Positions 30,226 to 39,343 of a stretch of 64,000 nt of DNA are shown piece by piece. Each line of letters starts with the position of its first letter. Position 1 is the stretch's first letter. The translations under genes were made by a program, and so were the position numbers. This DNA is from Candidatus Tokpelaia sp. (GTDB taxonomy: Bacteria > Pseudomonadota > Alphaproteobacteria > Rhizobiales > Rhizobiaceae), in NCBI RefSeq assembly GCF_008636115.1, contig NZ_QLZD01000016.1:1-64000 (forward strand), read 5' to 3'. The notes beneath the pieces were generated by a model. That model searched no databases. It had not been told where the DNA came from and saw nothing but the letters and a program-made list of their open reading frames with translations.

Positions 30226-31186
30226 TAAAAATGGTCATATAAGAGATGCAAAAACGATTATTGCCTCTTTAGGAATGCCTACTGCGCAGCAAAATGATCG
30301 GACTGCTTTGTGTTTATTAGCCATATTGAATCTGACGCCTGAGAAAATTTGGGCTAACGCCGAAAGTCGTCTCATTGGCATTACACCCATTATGGATTGG
30401 GTTAGAGAGTGTTATGGTAGAGATTATGCTCCGAACACCAGAGAGACATTTCGTCGTCAGTCTATGCATCAATTTTGTGAAGCAGGAATAGCCTTATATA
30501 ATCCCGATAAACCTAATAGAGCGGTAAATAGCCCTAGGGCAGTTTATCAAATCGCACCGGAAGCACTTACATTGTTACGTACTTTCGGAACTCTAGAATG
30601 GGAAAAAAATATTGAAACCTACTTAGCCGGACATGAGACTCTTATCGTTAAATATGCGAAAGAACGGAAACAAAACCGTGTTCCTGTTAAGATTTCTCGA
30701 GATAAAGAGATAGACTTAAGTCCGGGTGCCCATAGTGAGCTTATTCGCTGTGTTATCGAGAATTTTGCGCCTCGCTTTGCGCCCAATAGCGAACTTATTT
30801 ATGTTGGCGACACGGGTGAAAAATGGGCATATTTTAATATTGATCTTTTAAAGTCGCTGGGTGTAGCCGTGGACTCTCATGGAAAAATGCCCGATGTAGT
30901 TTTGTATTATAGTGAAAAAAATTGGCTACTTTTAGTAGAATCCGTGACCAGCCACGGCCCTGTTAATGGTAAGCGTTATGGAGAGTTGTCTGAACTTTTT
31001 TCAAGATCAAAAATAGGATTAGTTTATGTAACCGCTTTTCCAAACAGAACTCTCATGGCCAAATATTTAGGCGACCTCGCTTGGGAAACGGACGTTTGGA
31101 TTGCAGATGCGCCATCTCATTTAATACATTTTAATGGTAGCCGGTTTTTAGGGCCTTACGAGGATATTGTAAATAAGAGAAAATAA
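30218..31186 (+). CDS. Type II restriction endonuclease, BsuBI/PstI family
   Basis: A 322-aa endonuclease. The N-terminal helical domain (residues 1-150) contains ETFRRQSMHQF. The catalytic half has the family signature MPDVVLYY (Asp226) and LLLVESVTSHGPVNGKR (Glu241, later Lys/Arg), a PD-(D/E)XK-type core. BsuBI/PstI enzymes cut CTGCAG and leave 3' overhangs. The start lies inside the methyltransferase gene (ATGAATGATAA), so the two are translationally coupled with the methyltransferase first, which limits self-cutting on entry into a new host. The frame is intact, so the system is probably active. Confidence 0.9.
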   Translation: MNDKNGHIRDAKTIIASLGMPTAQQNDRTALCLLAILNLTPEKIWANAESRLIGITPIMDWVRECYGRDYAPNTRETFRRQSMHQFCEAGIALYNPDKPNRAVNSPRAVYQIAPEALTLLRTFGTLEWEKNIETYLAGHETLIVKYAKERKQNRVPVKISRDKEIDLSPGAHSELIRCVIENFAPRFAPNSELIYVGDTGEKWAYFNIDLLKSLGVAVDSHGKMPDVVLYYSEKNWLLLVESVTSHGPVNGKRYGELSELFSRSKIGLVYVTAFPNRTLMAKYLGDLAWETDVWIADAPSHLIHFNGSRFLGPYEDIVNKRK

Positions 31187-31227
31187 CCTTGGGATAGTCT
31201 TGCCCCGATACTTTTCTAATAAATAAT

Positions 31228-32682
31228 TCAGCCAAACAGCATATTAACCCATGGATAAATAATAGTCAGTTGCAAAAATAAAAACAGCAAACCGAAAATA
31301 GCGCCCAGCCGCCAGTAATCCCGCGCCGGCAGATAACCGCTGCCATAATAAACAGGGCTGGGGCCGGTGCCGTAAGGCGTCAAAATACCCATCAGGCCGA
31401 GCGATGTTACCAATACTAGGCACAAAACCTGCATATTAATGCCGGGAACAGCCTGGCCAATAGCCAGAATTGCCGGCAATAAAGCCATAGTGTGAGCGGT
31501 AGTGCTGGCAAAGAGATAATGCAGCAGATAAAAAGCGATTGTCAGGATTATAATGGCCGTAAACGGGCTGCTGCCTTGCAGCAACAGGCCGCCTTTGGCA
31601 CCCAGCCAGGCAATAAAGCCGGTTTTGGCCAGGCCGGCCGCCAGAGTGACCAAAGTGGCGAACCAGATAAAAGTATTCCACGCTGCTTTATTGCCGGTAA
31701 TATCCTCCCATTCCAGCACACCGCTTATCAGCATGAGCACAATAACCAGCAAAGCCGCCATGGCCGGAACCAGCCAGTTTGTCGCAAAAATCCACAAAAC
31801 CAGCGCCAGAATCACCAGAGCCAGCAGCAAAATTTCCTTGCGCGATAAAGAACCCAGTGCCTGCAACTGCTGCTCTGCCCAGCGCGGCACTTCTTCATTA
31901 TATTTCACTCCCGGCGGGTAAATCCAGTAAACCAGCAAAGGCATGGCCAGCAGCAGCAGCGCGCCCAGAGGCAGGAAAGAGACAAACCATGCTGCCCACG
32001 AAATATCCAGCCCGACAGCTTTTTTAATAAGCCCTAATGATAAAATATTGGGCGCGAGTGCGGTCATGAATAATGAGCTGGTAATACAGGTGGCGGTAAT
32101 GGCCACCCACATGAGATAAGAGCCGATTTTGCGGGCGCTGGCACTATTGGGGCGGGAATCATAAAGCGGCGGCAAATTGGCAATAATGGGGTAAATTGTG
32201 CCGCCGCTGCGCGCTGTATTGGAAGGTGTAAAGGGCGCCAGCGCCAGATCGGCAAAAGTGACGGCATAGCCCAGAGTTAAAGTGCGTTTGCCCAGATATT
32301 TGACCAAAATCAACGCCAGCCGCTCGCCAAAACGGGTCTTTTTATAGCCGGCGGCAAACATGAAAGCGCCGATAATCAGCCAGACTGTTGCATCGGCAAA
32401 GCCGGTAACCGCCCATTTAAAGGCCTGCACCGGCATGTTAAAGCCCGGTGCTTCAAGCTCAGCGGGGGAAAAAAGGAAATAAGGGCTGAAAACGGCAATA
32501 AGAACCGTGGCTGCCAGACTGACAACCGCGCCCGGCAGCGGCTCCAGAATAAGGCCGACAATAGTGGCAGCAAAAATGGCGAAAAAATGCCAGGCCTGCG
32601 GCGACAGGCCTTGCGGCACCGGCAAAAGCAGCAAAACAGAAGCAGTTATAACGGGCAGCAGAAAGGATATAGCGGATTTCAT
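31228..32682 (-). CDS. DASS-family di/tricarboxylate transporter
   Basis: A 484-aa inner-membrane protein with 11-12 membrane segments from the divalent anion:Na+ symporter family. The SNTARSGG and FASTTAHTMAL motifs form the two substrate/ion hairpins (SNT-type), and PYGTGPSPVYYGSGYL is a conserved C-terminal loop. It resembles enterobacterial TtdT/YbhI-type tartrate or dicarboxylate antiporters, but the substrate cannot be fixed from sequence. The start at 32682 has GGGAT upstream; the frame runs to 32790 without a better signal. It is divergent from arginase. A second, CitT-like paralogue is at 54212. Confidence 0.88.
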   Translation of the reverse strand: MKSAISFLLPVITASVLLLLPVPQGLSPQAWHFFAIFAATIVGLILEPLPGAVVSLAATVLIAVFSPYFLFSPAELEAPGFNMPVQAFKWAVTGFADATVWLIIGAFMFAAGYKKTRFGERLALILVKYLGKRTLTLGYAVTFADLALAPFTPSNTARSGGTIYPIIANLPPLYDSRPNSASARKIGSYLMWVAITATCITSSLFMTALAPNILSLGLIKKAVGLDISWAAWFVSFLPLGALLLLAMPLLVYWIYPPGVKYNEEVPRWAEQQLQALGSLSRKEILLLALVILALVLWIFATNWLVPAMAALLVIVLMLISGVLEWEDITGNKAAWNTFIWFATLVTLAAGLAKTGFIAWLGAKGGLLLQGSSPFTAIIILTIAFYLLHYLFASTTAHTMALLPAILAIGQAVPGINMQVLCLVLVTSLGLMGILTPYGTGPSPVYYGSGYLPARDYWRLGAIFGLLFLFLQLTIIYPWVNMLFG

Positions 32683-32985
32683 AAATATCCCTGTTTGTTG
32701 CGAGGCATAATCACGACAATGGTCGCCCTCCGCCCGCTGCCGGGTACACGCACACCAAGCGGCAGAACCGGGCAGCTCTCCCATAATCATTTAACCTTTA
32801 CAGCATAAAATAGCAGATAAAAAGCCGGTCGCGCCGGTTTGAAACAGGCATATTGTCGCAGGCAAAGAGAATAAATACCGGCTTTTGCCGCACGATAAAT
32901 TGGCTGAGCTTTTTGTCCGGCAGATAATCCGGCTGTTTTGCCGCTTGCGCCTGAGAATTTGGAAAAATCGCTATCCTCGCTGTTT

Positions 32986-33003
32986 TGGGCAAAAAAATAT
33001 TTT
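32986..33003 (+). promoter_or_regulatory. 18-base AT-rich motif upstream of arginase
   Basis: Exact copy of the 18-base motif at 23501-23518. It lies 58 bases before the arginase start, within a gap of about 380 bases between the divergent transporter and arginase genes; no gene is seen in the rest of that gap. Confidence 0.4.
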
Positions 33004-33061
33004 CCGAGGGTAAAAAACTTGTTATAGAAAAGGCTTGAGAGCAGAAACAAGGCATAAAGCA

Positions 33062-33991
33062 ATGGTGAAATCTGAAAATATCAGACTTGTCGGTGTCCCT
33101 GTGCAGGACGGGGCGCGCCGTTTGGGCTGCGAAATGGGGCCTTCTGCCTATCGCACTGCGGCTATTGTCTCTGTTTTGCAGGAGCTTGGTCATAAAGTGA
33201 GCGATATTGGCGATATTGCTCCGGCCAAGGCACCCAGGCTGCGCCATGCCAATAGCAGCCTCTACCGGCTGGAAAAAGTTTACGGCTGGATTGCCGCGAT
33301 TGAAAAAACGGCTTATGAGCAAATGGGCAAGGGCTTTCCTGTTTTTATGGGCGGGGATCATATTATGGCCGCCGGCACGGTTGCCGGTATTGCCCATTAT
33401 GCGGCCAGGGTCAAAAAGCCGCTTTTCGTCTTATGGCTGGATACACATAGCGATTTTCATAATCTGGCAACAACAATAAGCGGCAATTTGCACGGCACAC
33501 CGGTGGCTTATTTTAGCGGGCAGCCGGGATTTGAAGGTTTTTACCCGCCGCTCCCTGCTGCTGTGCCGCCGGCGAATATTTGCATGCTCGGTTTGCGCAG
33601 CGTTGATGCGGCTGAACGGCAGGCACTGAAAAAAACCGAAATAACGCTTTATGATATGCGCGCTATTGACGAATATGGTGTGGTTGCCCTGTTGCGCCGT
33701 TTTCTTGAAAAGGTGAAAAAGGCTGAGGGATTTTTGCATGTCAGTCTTGATGTGGATTTTCTGGATCCCGCTATTGCTCCGGCTGTCGGCACGGCGGTGA
33801 CCGGTGGCGCTACTTATCGGGAAGCGCATTTGATTATGGAAATGCTGCATGATAGCGGCCTGACAAGCAGCCTTGATCTGGCTGAATTAAACCCTTTTCT
33901 TGATGAGCGCGGCCGGACGGCAAAATTAATGACGGAATTGACCGCCAGCCTGATGGGGCGCAATATTATTGATTATCCGATAAAGGCTTGA
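33062..33991 (+). CDS. rocF: Arginase
   Basis: A 309-aa cytoplasmic manganese enzyme that hydrolyses arginine to ornithine and urea. All metal ligands are present: His100 (GGDHIM), Asp127, His129 and Asp131 (DTHSDFH), and Asp230 and Asp232 (SLDVDFLDP). The N-terminal VGVPVQDGARRLGCEMGPSAYR and the C-terminal SLDLAELNPFLDE are arginase rather than agmatinase features. The start at 33062 fits the usual length; a longer frame to 33035 lacks support. The next genes encode a polar amino acid ABC transporter, so the pair suggests arginine uptake and use as nitrogen or carbon source. Ornithine-using enzymes and urease are not in the window. Confidence 0.94.
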   Translation: MVKSENIRLVGVPVQDGARRLGCEMGPSAYRTAAIVSVLQELGHKVSDIGDIAPAKAPRLRHANSSLYRLEKVYGWIAAIEKTAYEQMGKGFPVFMGGDHIMAAGTVAGIAHYAARVKKPLFVLWLDTHSDFHNLATTISGNLHGTPVAYFSGQPGFEGFYPPLPAAVPPANICMLGLRSVDAAERQALKKTEITLYDMRAIDEYGVVALLRRFLEKVKKAEGFLHVSLDVDFLDPAIAPAVGTAVTGGATYREAHLIMEMLHDSGLTSSLDLAELNPFLDERGRTAKLMTELTASLMGRNIIDYPIKA

Positions 33992-34149
33992 TAAAGCAGC
34001 ATTATAAAACGGGCTTTGCCGGGGCGGTGTCAGAGCGTGTTTGTCTGGCAGTCTGCCGGAAAATCTGCTGCTGAAGGGGGGTGCCTGCCGCTATTGCGCG
34101 CAGAGCCTGCGGCCTGTTGCCTGAGGGTGGGGAAGGAGCATGCGGCCTG

Positions 34150-34914
34150 ATGAAAAAACCGGTTCTGGAAGCGAAAAATATCCGGAAAAGTTTTGGCGAT
34201 CTGGAAGTGTTGAAAAGTGTCAGCCTGACAGCCCGCGCCCATAATGTTATTTCGATAATCGGCTCTTCCGGTTCAGGCAAGAGCACTTTTCTGCGCTGTC
34301 TGAACTGCCTGGAGCTGCCTGATGAAGGTTCGCTGGCTTTTGCCGGTGAGGAAATAGAATTTTCCCGGCGCCGCGGCAAAATTGTCAAGGCCGATGCCCG
34401 GCAATTACTGGCTTTGCGGGCGCAGACAGCCATGGTTTTTCAGAGCTTTAATTTGTGGAGTTTCATGACCGCGGCCGAAAATATTATGCTGGCGCCGCAA
34501 AAAGTTCTGGGTATTTCCAGGCCGGAGGCGCGGGAGCGGGCAGAGCATTTATTGCAGCGGGTCGGTCTTTATGACAAGCGCAACAGCTATCCGGCGCAGC
34601 TTTCCGGCGGGCAGAGCCAAAGAGTGGCGATTGCCCGCGCTTTGGCGATGAATCCGAAATTAATGTTGTTTGATGAGCCGACTTCGGCGCTCGACCCGCA
34701 ATTAGTGGGGGAAGTTTTGGCGCTGATGCGTGAACTGGCAGAAGAAGGGCGGACAATGATTCTGGTCACTCATGAAATGGCTTTTGCCCGTGAAGTTTCG
34801 GATAAAGTGATATTTCTCTACCAGGGGGTAATAGAAGAGCAGGGAACGGCAAAAAGCCTGTTCGACACGCCGAAATCGGCGCGCTGTCGTGCTTTTTTAC
34901 GGCGCGAAATGTAA
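34150..34914 (+). CDS. Amino acid ABC transporter ATP-binding protein
   Basis: A 254-aa ATPase of the HisP/GlnQ type that energises polar amino acid uptake at the inner membrane. Walker A is GSSGSGKST, the Q-loop is [11 protein letters not shown], the signature is [15 protein letters not shown], Walker B is [13 protein letters not shown], and the switch is [11 protein letters not shown]. The stretch [15 protein letters not shown] between Walker A and Q-loop is a HisP-like insert. The start at 34150 follows GGAAGGA at a somewhat long distance. The order ATPase, binding protein, permease, permease and the arginase next door indicate a basic amino acid (arginine, lysine, ornithine) importer; substrate is inferred. 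Confidence 0.93.
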   Translation: MKKPVLEAKNIRKSFGDLEVLKSVSLTARAHNVISIIGSSGSGKSTFLRCLNCLELPDEGSLAFAGEEIEFSRRRGKIVKADARQLLALRAQTAMVFQSFNLWSFMTAAENIMLAPQKVLGISRPEARERAEHLLQRVGLYDKRNSYPAQLSGGQSQRVAIARALAMNPKLMLFDEPTSALDPQLVGEVLALMRELAEEGRTMILVTHEMAFAREVSDKVIFLYQGVIEEQGTAKSLFDTPKSARCRAFLRREM

Positions 34915-35062
34915 TACCGGCCTATAGGCAGAGGCAGTGAAATATGTTAGATTTCCCGGCAGGCCGATAATATATCGCCATGACAGGGGATTGGGGAAGG
35001 TAAATAAGGGTTTGGGGCTGCGGGGGGCGGCGTAGTTTTTGCAAAAAAAACCGGAGGCTGTA

Positions 35063-35893
35063 ATGCGGTGGAATTCCGGCGAGGTATGTTTTTTAAAAAA
35101 GGCGGTTACTGCCGCTCTTATTCTGGGCGCTGCTTTTATGGCCGTGTTTTGTGCACAGGCAGCAAGGGCTGAGAATGTGCTGAAAGTCGGCGGCGACTGC
35201 ACTTATCCGCCTTTTACCTATAAGGATTCCAGCGGGCGGCTGCAGGGGTTTGATATTGATATTGCTGAAGAAATCGCCCGCCGTCTGAATATGACCATGC
35301 AGCATCAATGTGTTGCCTGGGACGGGCTTATCCCCGGTTTGATGGTAGGCAAATATGATGTGATTATTGCGGCAATGGATATAACGCCTGAGCGCGCCCG
35401 GCGGGTGGATTTCAGCCTGCCTTATTATCGGGCGCCGTCAGCTTTTGTCGGCCTGAAATCTGCCGCAAAAGCACCGCTGGACAGCACAGGCAGGCTGGCA
35501 GCCGATTTTGTTGCCGGCAAGGCAGTGGGGGTTTTGCGTGCTTCCATTTATGAAAAATATCTGCAAAAAACATATCCCGGTGTTAATTTGACACGCTATG
35601 GCACGATTGACGACGCCTTGATGGATTTAAAAGCCGGGCGCATTGATCTGGTTTTTACCGATATGCCGAAAGTGGAAGCAGATTTTTTGCATAAAACCGA
35701 TAATAAAGATTTCGCTTTTATCGGCCCGAAAATAGAGGATTACGCCGTTTTGGGCGAAGGCTCGGCCGTGGTGCTGCGCAAGGGCAATACGGCGCTGCGT
35801 GATCAGGTTAATATGGCTGTCAAGGCCATGATGCGTGACGGCACTTATGATAAAATCAACCGCAAATATTGGTCTTTTTCAGTCAAGCCGTGA
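35063..35893 (+). CDS. Periplasmic amino acid-binding protein of the ABC transporter
   Basis: A 276-aa solute-binding protein of family 3 (LAO/HisJ type). A signal peptide ends near ARAENVLK. The first beta strand VGGDCTYPPFTYKD, GFDIDIAEEIARRL, MDITPERARRVDFSLPYY and GRIDLVFTDMPKVEADFL line the ligand cleft; Asp and Arg residues at these positions bind the amino acid alpha groups. The ATG at 35063 follows GGAGG at seven bases; a TTG eight codons earlier is less likely. It is 148 bases after the ATPase and followed by two permeases. Basic amino acids are the likely ligands. Confidence 0.92.
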   Translation: MRWNSGEVCFLKKAVTAALILGAAFMAVFCAQAARAENVLKVGGDCTYPPFTYKDSSGRLQGFDIDIAEEIARRLNMTMQHQCVAWDGLIPGLMVGKYDVIIAAMDITPERARRVDFSLPYYRAPSAFVGLKSAAKAPLDSTGRLAADFVAGKAVGVLRASIYEKYLQKTYPGVNLTRYGTIDDALMDLKAGRIDLVFTDMPKVEADFLHKTDNKDFAFIGPKIEDYAVLGEGSAVVLRKGNTALRDQVNMAVKAMMRDGTYDKINRKYWSFSVKP

Positions 35894-36081
35894 GCTGTGC
35901 CGGCCGGTAATCAGAGCGGTCTGCCTGCAAGTGTAACTGGCGGCTTTGGGGTAGCCCTGGGGCAGAACCGGTATCGGCCTTTTTGCCGTTATCTTTATTA
36001 TATTGTGCTTTGTTTAAACCGGTCGGAGCGGTGTGCGGACTGCTGCCGGCCGGGGCGGCGGCAATGGGCAGAGGCAGCATA

Positions 36082-36774
36082 ATGGATATATTTTCAGCCT
36101 GGGGGAGGCAACTGGCTGCCGCAGCGCTGCTGACGGTTGAAATAGCGCTATTATCGCTCATTTTTGGGCTGATCTGGGGGCTGCTGGTGGCCTGGGCCAA
36201 AGCGTCCTCTCATTATATTTTGCGCAAAGCGGCAGATATTTATGTTTCCGCTTTGCGCGGTATACCCGAGCTTTTGGTTATTTTTATTATTTTCTATGGC
36301 GGCGCAGTAACACTTACTGCTCTGAATGCTCGCCTGTTTGGCGGCTCTTATGTGGAAATTCCGGCTTATCTGGCTGGAGCTTTTGCCCTGAGTCTGGTTT
36401 TTGGCGCTTATGCGGCTGAAAATATTCGCGGGGCGCTACTGGCCATGCCGCGCGGGCAGATAGAGGCGGGAGAGGCTATCGGCCTGTCGCGCCGGGCGGT
36501 TTTTTATTATATTCGTCTGCCGTTTTTATGGCGTTATGCTTTGCCTGGCCTGGCCAATAACTGGCTGTCGCTGTTAAAGGATACTTCGCTGGTCTCTATT
36601 ATCGGCCTGCAGGAAATTATGGGAACAACAGATATTGCCGTTGCCTTTACCCATAAGCCATTCAGTTTTTATGCTATGGCGGCGGCTATTTATCTATTTT
36701 TGACTCTTGTCAATCTTGTCGGGATTCGCCTGCTGGAAAAGCGATTGTCACATTATGAGCGGAGGGCAGCCTGA
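36082..36774 (+). CDS. Amino acid ABC transporter permease (HisQ type)
   Basis: A 230-aa inner-membrane permease with five or so membrane helices. The EAA loop that contacts the ATPase is GQIEAGEAIGLSRRAVFYYIRLP. The first helix starts with LLTVEIALLSLIFGLIWG, typical of HisQ/GlnP proteins, and KDTSLVSIIGLQEIM follows the EAA loop. The Met at 36082 is preceded by AGAGG; the frame extends to 35983 without a good ribosome site. Its stop overlaps the next permease start (TGATG), so the two subunits are coupled. Confidence 0.92.
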   Translation: MDIFSAWGRQLAAAALLTVEIALLSLIFGLIWGLLVAWAKASSHYILRKAADIYVSALRGIPELLVIFIIFYGGAVTLTALNARLFGGSYVEIPAYLAGAFALSLVFGAYAAENIRGALLAMPRGQIEAGEAIGLSRRAVFYYIRLPFLWRYALPGLANNWLSLLKDTSLVSIIGLQEIMGTTDIAVAFTHKPFSFYAMAAAIYLFLTLVNLVGIRLLEKRLSHYERRAA

Positions 36775-37487
36775 TGGATTTCGCCCTGATGTGGGAATCA
36801 CTGCCGGCGCTGCTGCATGCCTGCATAATGACAATGGAGCTGACTTTTATTTCGCTGTTTGTCGGCCTGATTTTAGCTGTGCCGCTGGGGCTGGCAGCAG
36901 CACGCCGCCGCGGTGCCGCTGCCTTTATGGCCGAAATTTATATGTTTGTTTTTCGCGGCACCCCGCTGCTGGTGCAGCTCTTTCTGATTTATGGCGGGCT
37001 GGCACAGTTTGATTATATTCGCGACAGTTTTTTATGGCCTTATTTGCGTCAGGCTTTTATGTGCGCTTTAATCGGCTTTTCTTTGAATACCGCAGCCTAT
37101 ACTGCCAATATTTTTAAAGGCGCTATTTTGGCTGTCCCCGCCGGGGAGCTTGAAGCCGCCCGCGCTTGCGGCTTCAAGCTTTGGCAGCAATATTGCTATA
37201 TTGTCTGGCCGCAAGCCTTCCGCATGGCGCTGCCCGCTTATGGTAATGAAGTGCTGATTATGCTGAAATCCACCTCGCTCGCCAGTGTGATAACGGTGAT
37301 GGAGCTGACAGGAACAGCGAAAAACCTCTATGCCGAAACTTATGCGCCTTATGAAATTTTTATCACGGCAGCAGTGCTTTATTGGGTTATGTCTTTTATT
37401 TTATCGCTGCTGCTGCGTTTTTTGGAGCGTCGTTTCAACAAAAATTATCGCAAGAGAAAAACCGGCCGGCGGAGCCTGTTGCCTTGA
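36774..37487 (+). CDS. Amino acid ABC transporter permease (HisM type)
   Basis: A 237-aa permease that pairs with the preceding one. FRGTPLLVQLFLIYGGL and the EAA loop AGELEAARACGFKLWQQYCYIVWP are family signatures, followed by LKSTSLASVITVMELTGTAKNL. The ATG overlaps the previous stop. It ends 24 bases from the convergent DUF3572 gene. The gene set ATPase, binding protein and two permeases is complete. Confidence 0.93.
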   Translation: MDFALMWESLPALLHACIMTMELTFISLFVGLILAVPLGLAAARRRGAAAFMAEIYMFVFRGTPLLVQLFLIYGGLAQFDYIRDSFLWPYLRQAFMCALIGFSLNTAAYTANIFKGAILAVPAGELEAARACGFKLWQQYCYIVWPQAFRMALPAYGNEVLIMLKSTSLASVITVMELTGTAKNLYAETYAPYEIFITAAVLYWVMSFILSLLLRFLERRFNKNYRKRKTGRRSLLP

Positions 37488-37511
37488 ATTTTTTGCCTGC
37501 CGGCCCCGGAT

Positions 37512-37811
37512 TTATAAAGGGATTTTCGGGGTTATAATTTCCCCGCCCGGTAATTGTGCCGCAGCTTGAGCGACCAAAGCGGGCTGCCGCTGTGTATGGG
37601 CGCAAAAAGCCAGTAAATCCGGCTCATTATGTAATAAAAAGCCTAAAACACCGGCAAGAAAACCTGGTGCCGCGGCCGCCTGACGCATGGCCTCTGGAGC
37701 AATGCCGCTAAGGGCGACAAAACGCTCCAGCAATTTTTGTTCGCCGGCAATAAAGGCCAAGGCTTCAATAGCCAGTAATTCGGCTTCGCAATATGTGCAG
37801 GATTTTGCCAT
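37512..37811 (-). CDS. DUF3572 family protein
   Basis: A 99-aa acidic, helical protein. AELLAIEALAFIAGEQKLLERFVALSG and PGFLAGVLGFLLHNEPDLLAFC match the DUF3572 family of Rhizobiales, whose function is unknown. The gene is conserved next to divK and divergent from it, as here (gap about 106 bases). Three cysteines (SCTYCEAE, FCAH) are present. There is no signal or membrane segment. A cell-cycle link is suggested only by position. Confidence 0.85.
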   Translation of the reverse strand: MAKSCTYCEAELLAIEALAFIAGEQKLLERFVALSGIAPEAMRQAAAAPGFLAGVLGFLLHNEPDLLAFCAHTQRQPALVAQAAAQLPGGEIITPKIPL

Positions 37812-37917
37812 AATGTATTATTTTTTAATAGTCTTTCAAGCGGCGTCAGGTTAAAACATTTCTGTTAAAAAGCAAACAGGTTTTGCCGCTTGTTCCGGCT
37901 GAAAATCGGAGAGAAAA

Positions 37918-38286
37918 ATGGCTAAAAAGGTCATGATTGTTGAAGATAATGAGCTGAATATGAAATTGTTCCGCGATTTGGTGGAAGTAAACGGTTATGA
38001 GACCGTGCTGACTCGCAGCGGGCTTGATGTTTTGGAGCTGGCGCGCGCGCACCGCCCGGATCTGATTTTAATGGATATTCAACTACCGGAAATTTCCGGC
38101 CTTGATGTGACCAAAAAGCTGAAAGCCGATGCCGAATTGCGCTCTATCCCTGTTATTGCCGTAACCGCTTTTGCCATGAAAGGTGATGAAGAAAAAATCC
38201 GCCGCGCCGGCAGCGAAGATTATATGTCCAAGCCGATTTCAGTGCCGCATTTTATTGCTACAATTAAAAAATTTCTGGATAAATAG
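37918..38286 (+). CDS. divK: Single-domain response regulator DivK
   Basis: A 122-aa receiver domain without an output domain. The acidic pocket is in IVEDNELN, the phosphorylation site is Asp53 ([11 protein letters not shown]), and the switch residues are in VTAFAMKG and YMSKPI with the conserved Lys. Sequence and length match DivK, which controls CtrA and cell polarity in alphaproteobacteria and is dephosphorylated by PleC; a PleC-like kinase is at 15221. GGAG is close before the ATG. In relatives pleD usually follows directly; here a tandem repeat and a tRNA follow instead. Confidence 0.95.
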   Translation: MAKKVMIVEDNELNMKLFRDLVEVNGYETVLTRSGLDVLELARAHRPDLILMDIQLPEISGLDVTKKLKADAELRSIPVIAVTAFAMKGDEEKIRRAGSEDYMSKPISVPHFIATIKKFLDK

Positions 38287-38372
38287 ATAGAGCCGGTGCA
38301 GCAAGGCAGTATGGGCACAAAAGACCCGCCCATAATTATAGTTCATCAGAAACCGAAGGGGCGCGCGTAAGC

Positions 38373-38770
38373 CGTGCAAACCGAAGGGGCGCGCGGAGCG
38401 TGCAAACAGCGCCCGGGTTGGCGGGCTTTGGGTGCAACAAAGAGCAGGTGCGCGTAAGCCGTGCAAACAGCGCCCGGGTTGGCGGGCGGCGGGCGCAACG
38501 AAGAACAGGTGCGCGTAAGCCGTGCAAACAGCGCCCGGGTTGGCGGGCGGCAGGCGCAACAAAGAGCAGGCGCGCATAAGCCGTGCAAACAGTGCCCGGG
38601 TTGGCGGGCTTTGGGTGCAACAAAGAGCAGGTGCGCATAAGCCGTGCAAACAGCGCCCGGGTTGGCGGGCGGCGGGCGCAACGAAGAACAGGTGCGCGTA
38701 AGCCGTGCAAACAGCGCCCGGGTTGGCGGGCGGCGGGCGCAACGAAGAACAGGCGCGCATAAGCCGGGCA
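38373..38770. repeat. 61-bp minisatellite, six full units plus partial ends
   Basis: Units begin at 38400, 38461, 38522, 38583, 38644 and 38705, exactly 61 bases apart. Each contains GCAAACAG, GCCCGGGTTGGCGGGC and an ending with GTAAGCC or ATAAGCC. Variant bases show the order A-B-C-A-B-C', a higher-order repeat of 183 bases. All three minus-strand frames are open, but this follows from the high GC and the repeat, and nothing indicates translation. The left end has a shorter, related 26-base piece. Confidence 0.92.
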
Positions 38771-38882
38771 AAATGCGGTTGGCCGCTGCTGCATTATAGC
38801 CGCCGGAAAAGGCGGTCAAATCACAATTTGTCGATAACAGCAAAATTAGCGGCAGAAACTTTGCCTGTTTGTAAAAAAACTA

Positions 38883-38911
38883 TTGACCTTGCGCTTCTTC
38901 CTCCCTATGTT
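38883..38911 (+). promoter_or_regulatory. Promoter of tRNA-Lys
   Basis: TTGACC and TATGTT are 17 bases apart, with the expected start site about 28 bases before the mature tRNA. Confidence 0.6.
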
Positions 38912-38945
38912 CCCGCCCATCTCTTCGGCAAAGGGGCTGATAAGA

Positions 38946-39021
38946 GAGCGCGTAGCTCAGCCGGTAGAGCAACTGACTTTTAATCAGTAGGTCCAGGGTT
39001 CGAATCCCTGCGCGCTCACCA
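38946..39021 (+). tRNA. tRNA-Lys (anticodon TTT)
   Basis: A 76-nt cloverleaf. The 7-bp acceptor pairs GAGCGCG with CGCGCTC, the D arm contains GCTCAGCCGGTAGAGC, the anticodon loop is CTTTTAA with TTT, and the T arm has GGTTCGAATCC. The CCA end is encoded. The gap to the next gene (39022-39343) shows only an AT-rich promoter-like TATAAT at 39278-39283. Confidence 0.97.
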
Positions 39022-39343
39022 TTTATACCGTTGATTTTACTTTATATTTTTTTGATGAAAGATTTTGTTCCTGAAAAAGTCTGGGACTTTTCCAGGCAGG
39101 TTTGGCAGGTTTTGTCTGCCTTTTGTTCTTCTCTGTTTCAAAATTCCCTGCTATGTCTGACAGTTTTTCGGCCTCATTAAAGGCACAAACAGGCCTCGGC
39201 GGCAGCAAATTGCGCCAATCTGTGCCATTATGAGCTATTTTTCTGTAAATTTCCCCCTGAAAATTATTTTAGTATATTATAATGGAACTTGAAGAAGATA
39301 CAGGCATTTTACCGGCAGAAGTAAACATATCAGGATTGGTAAA

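Noticed and set aside
38239-38843. Three overlapping minus-strand frames with 20-residue repeats (GALFARL, CTAYAR)
   Set aside because: All three frames are open only because the 61-bp GC-rich unit lacks stops; no start signal or known repeat protein family.
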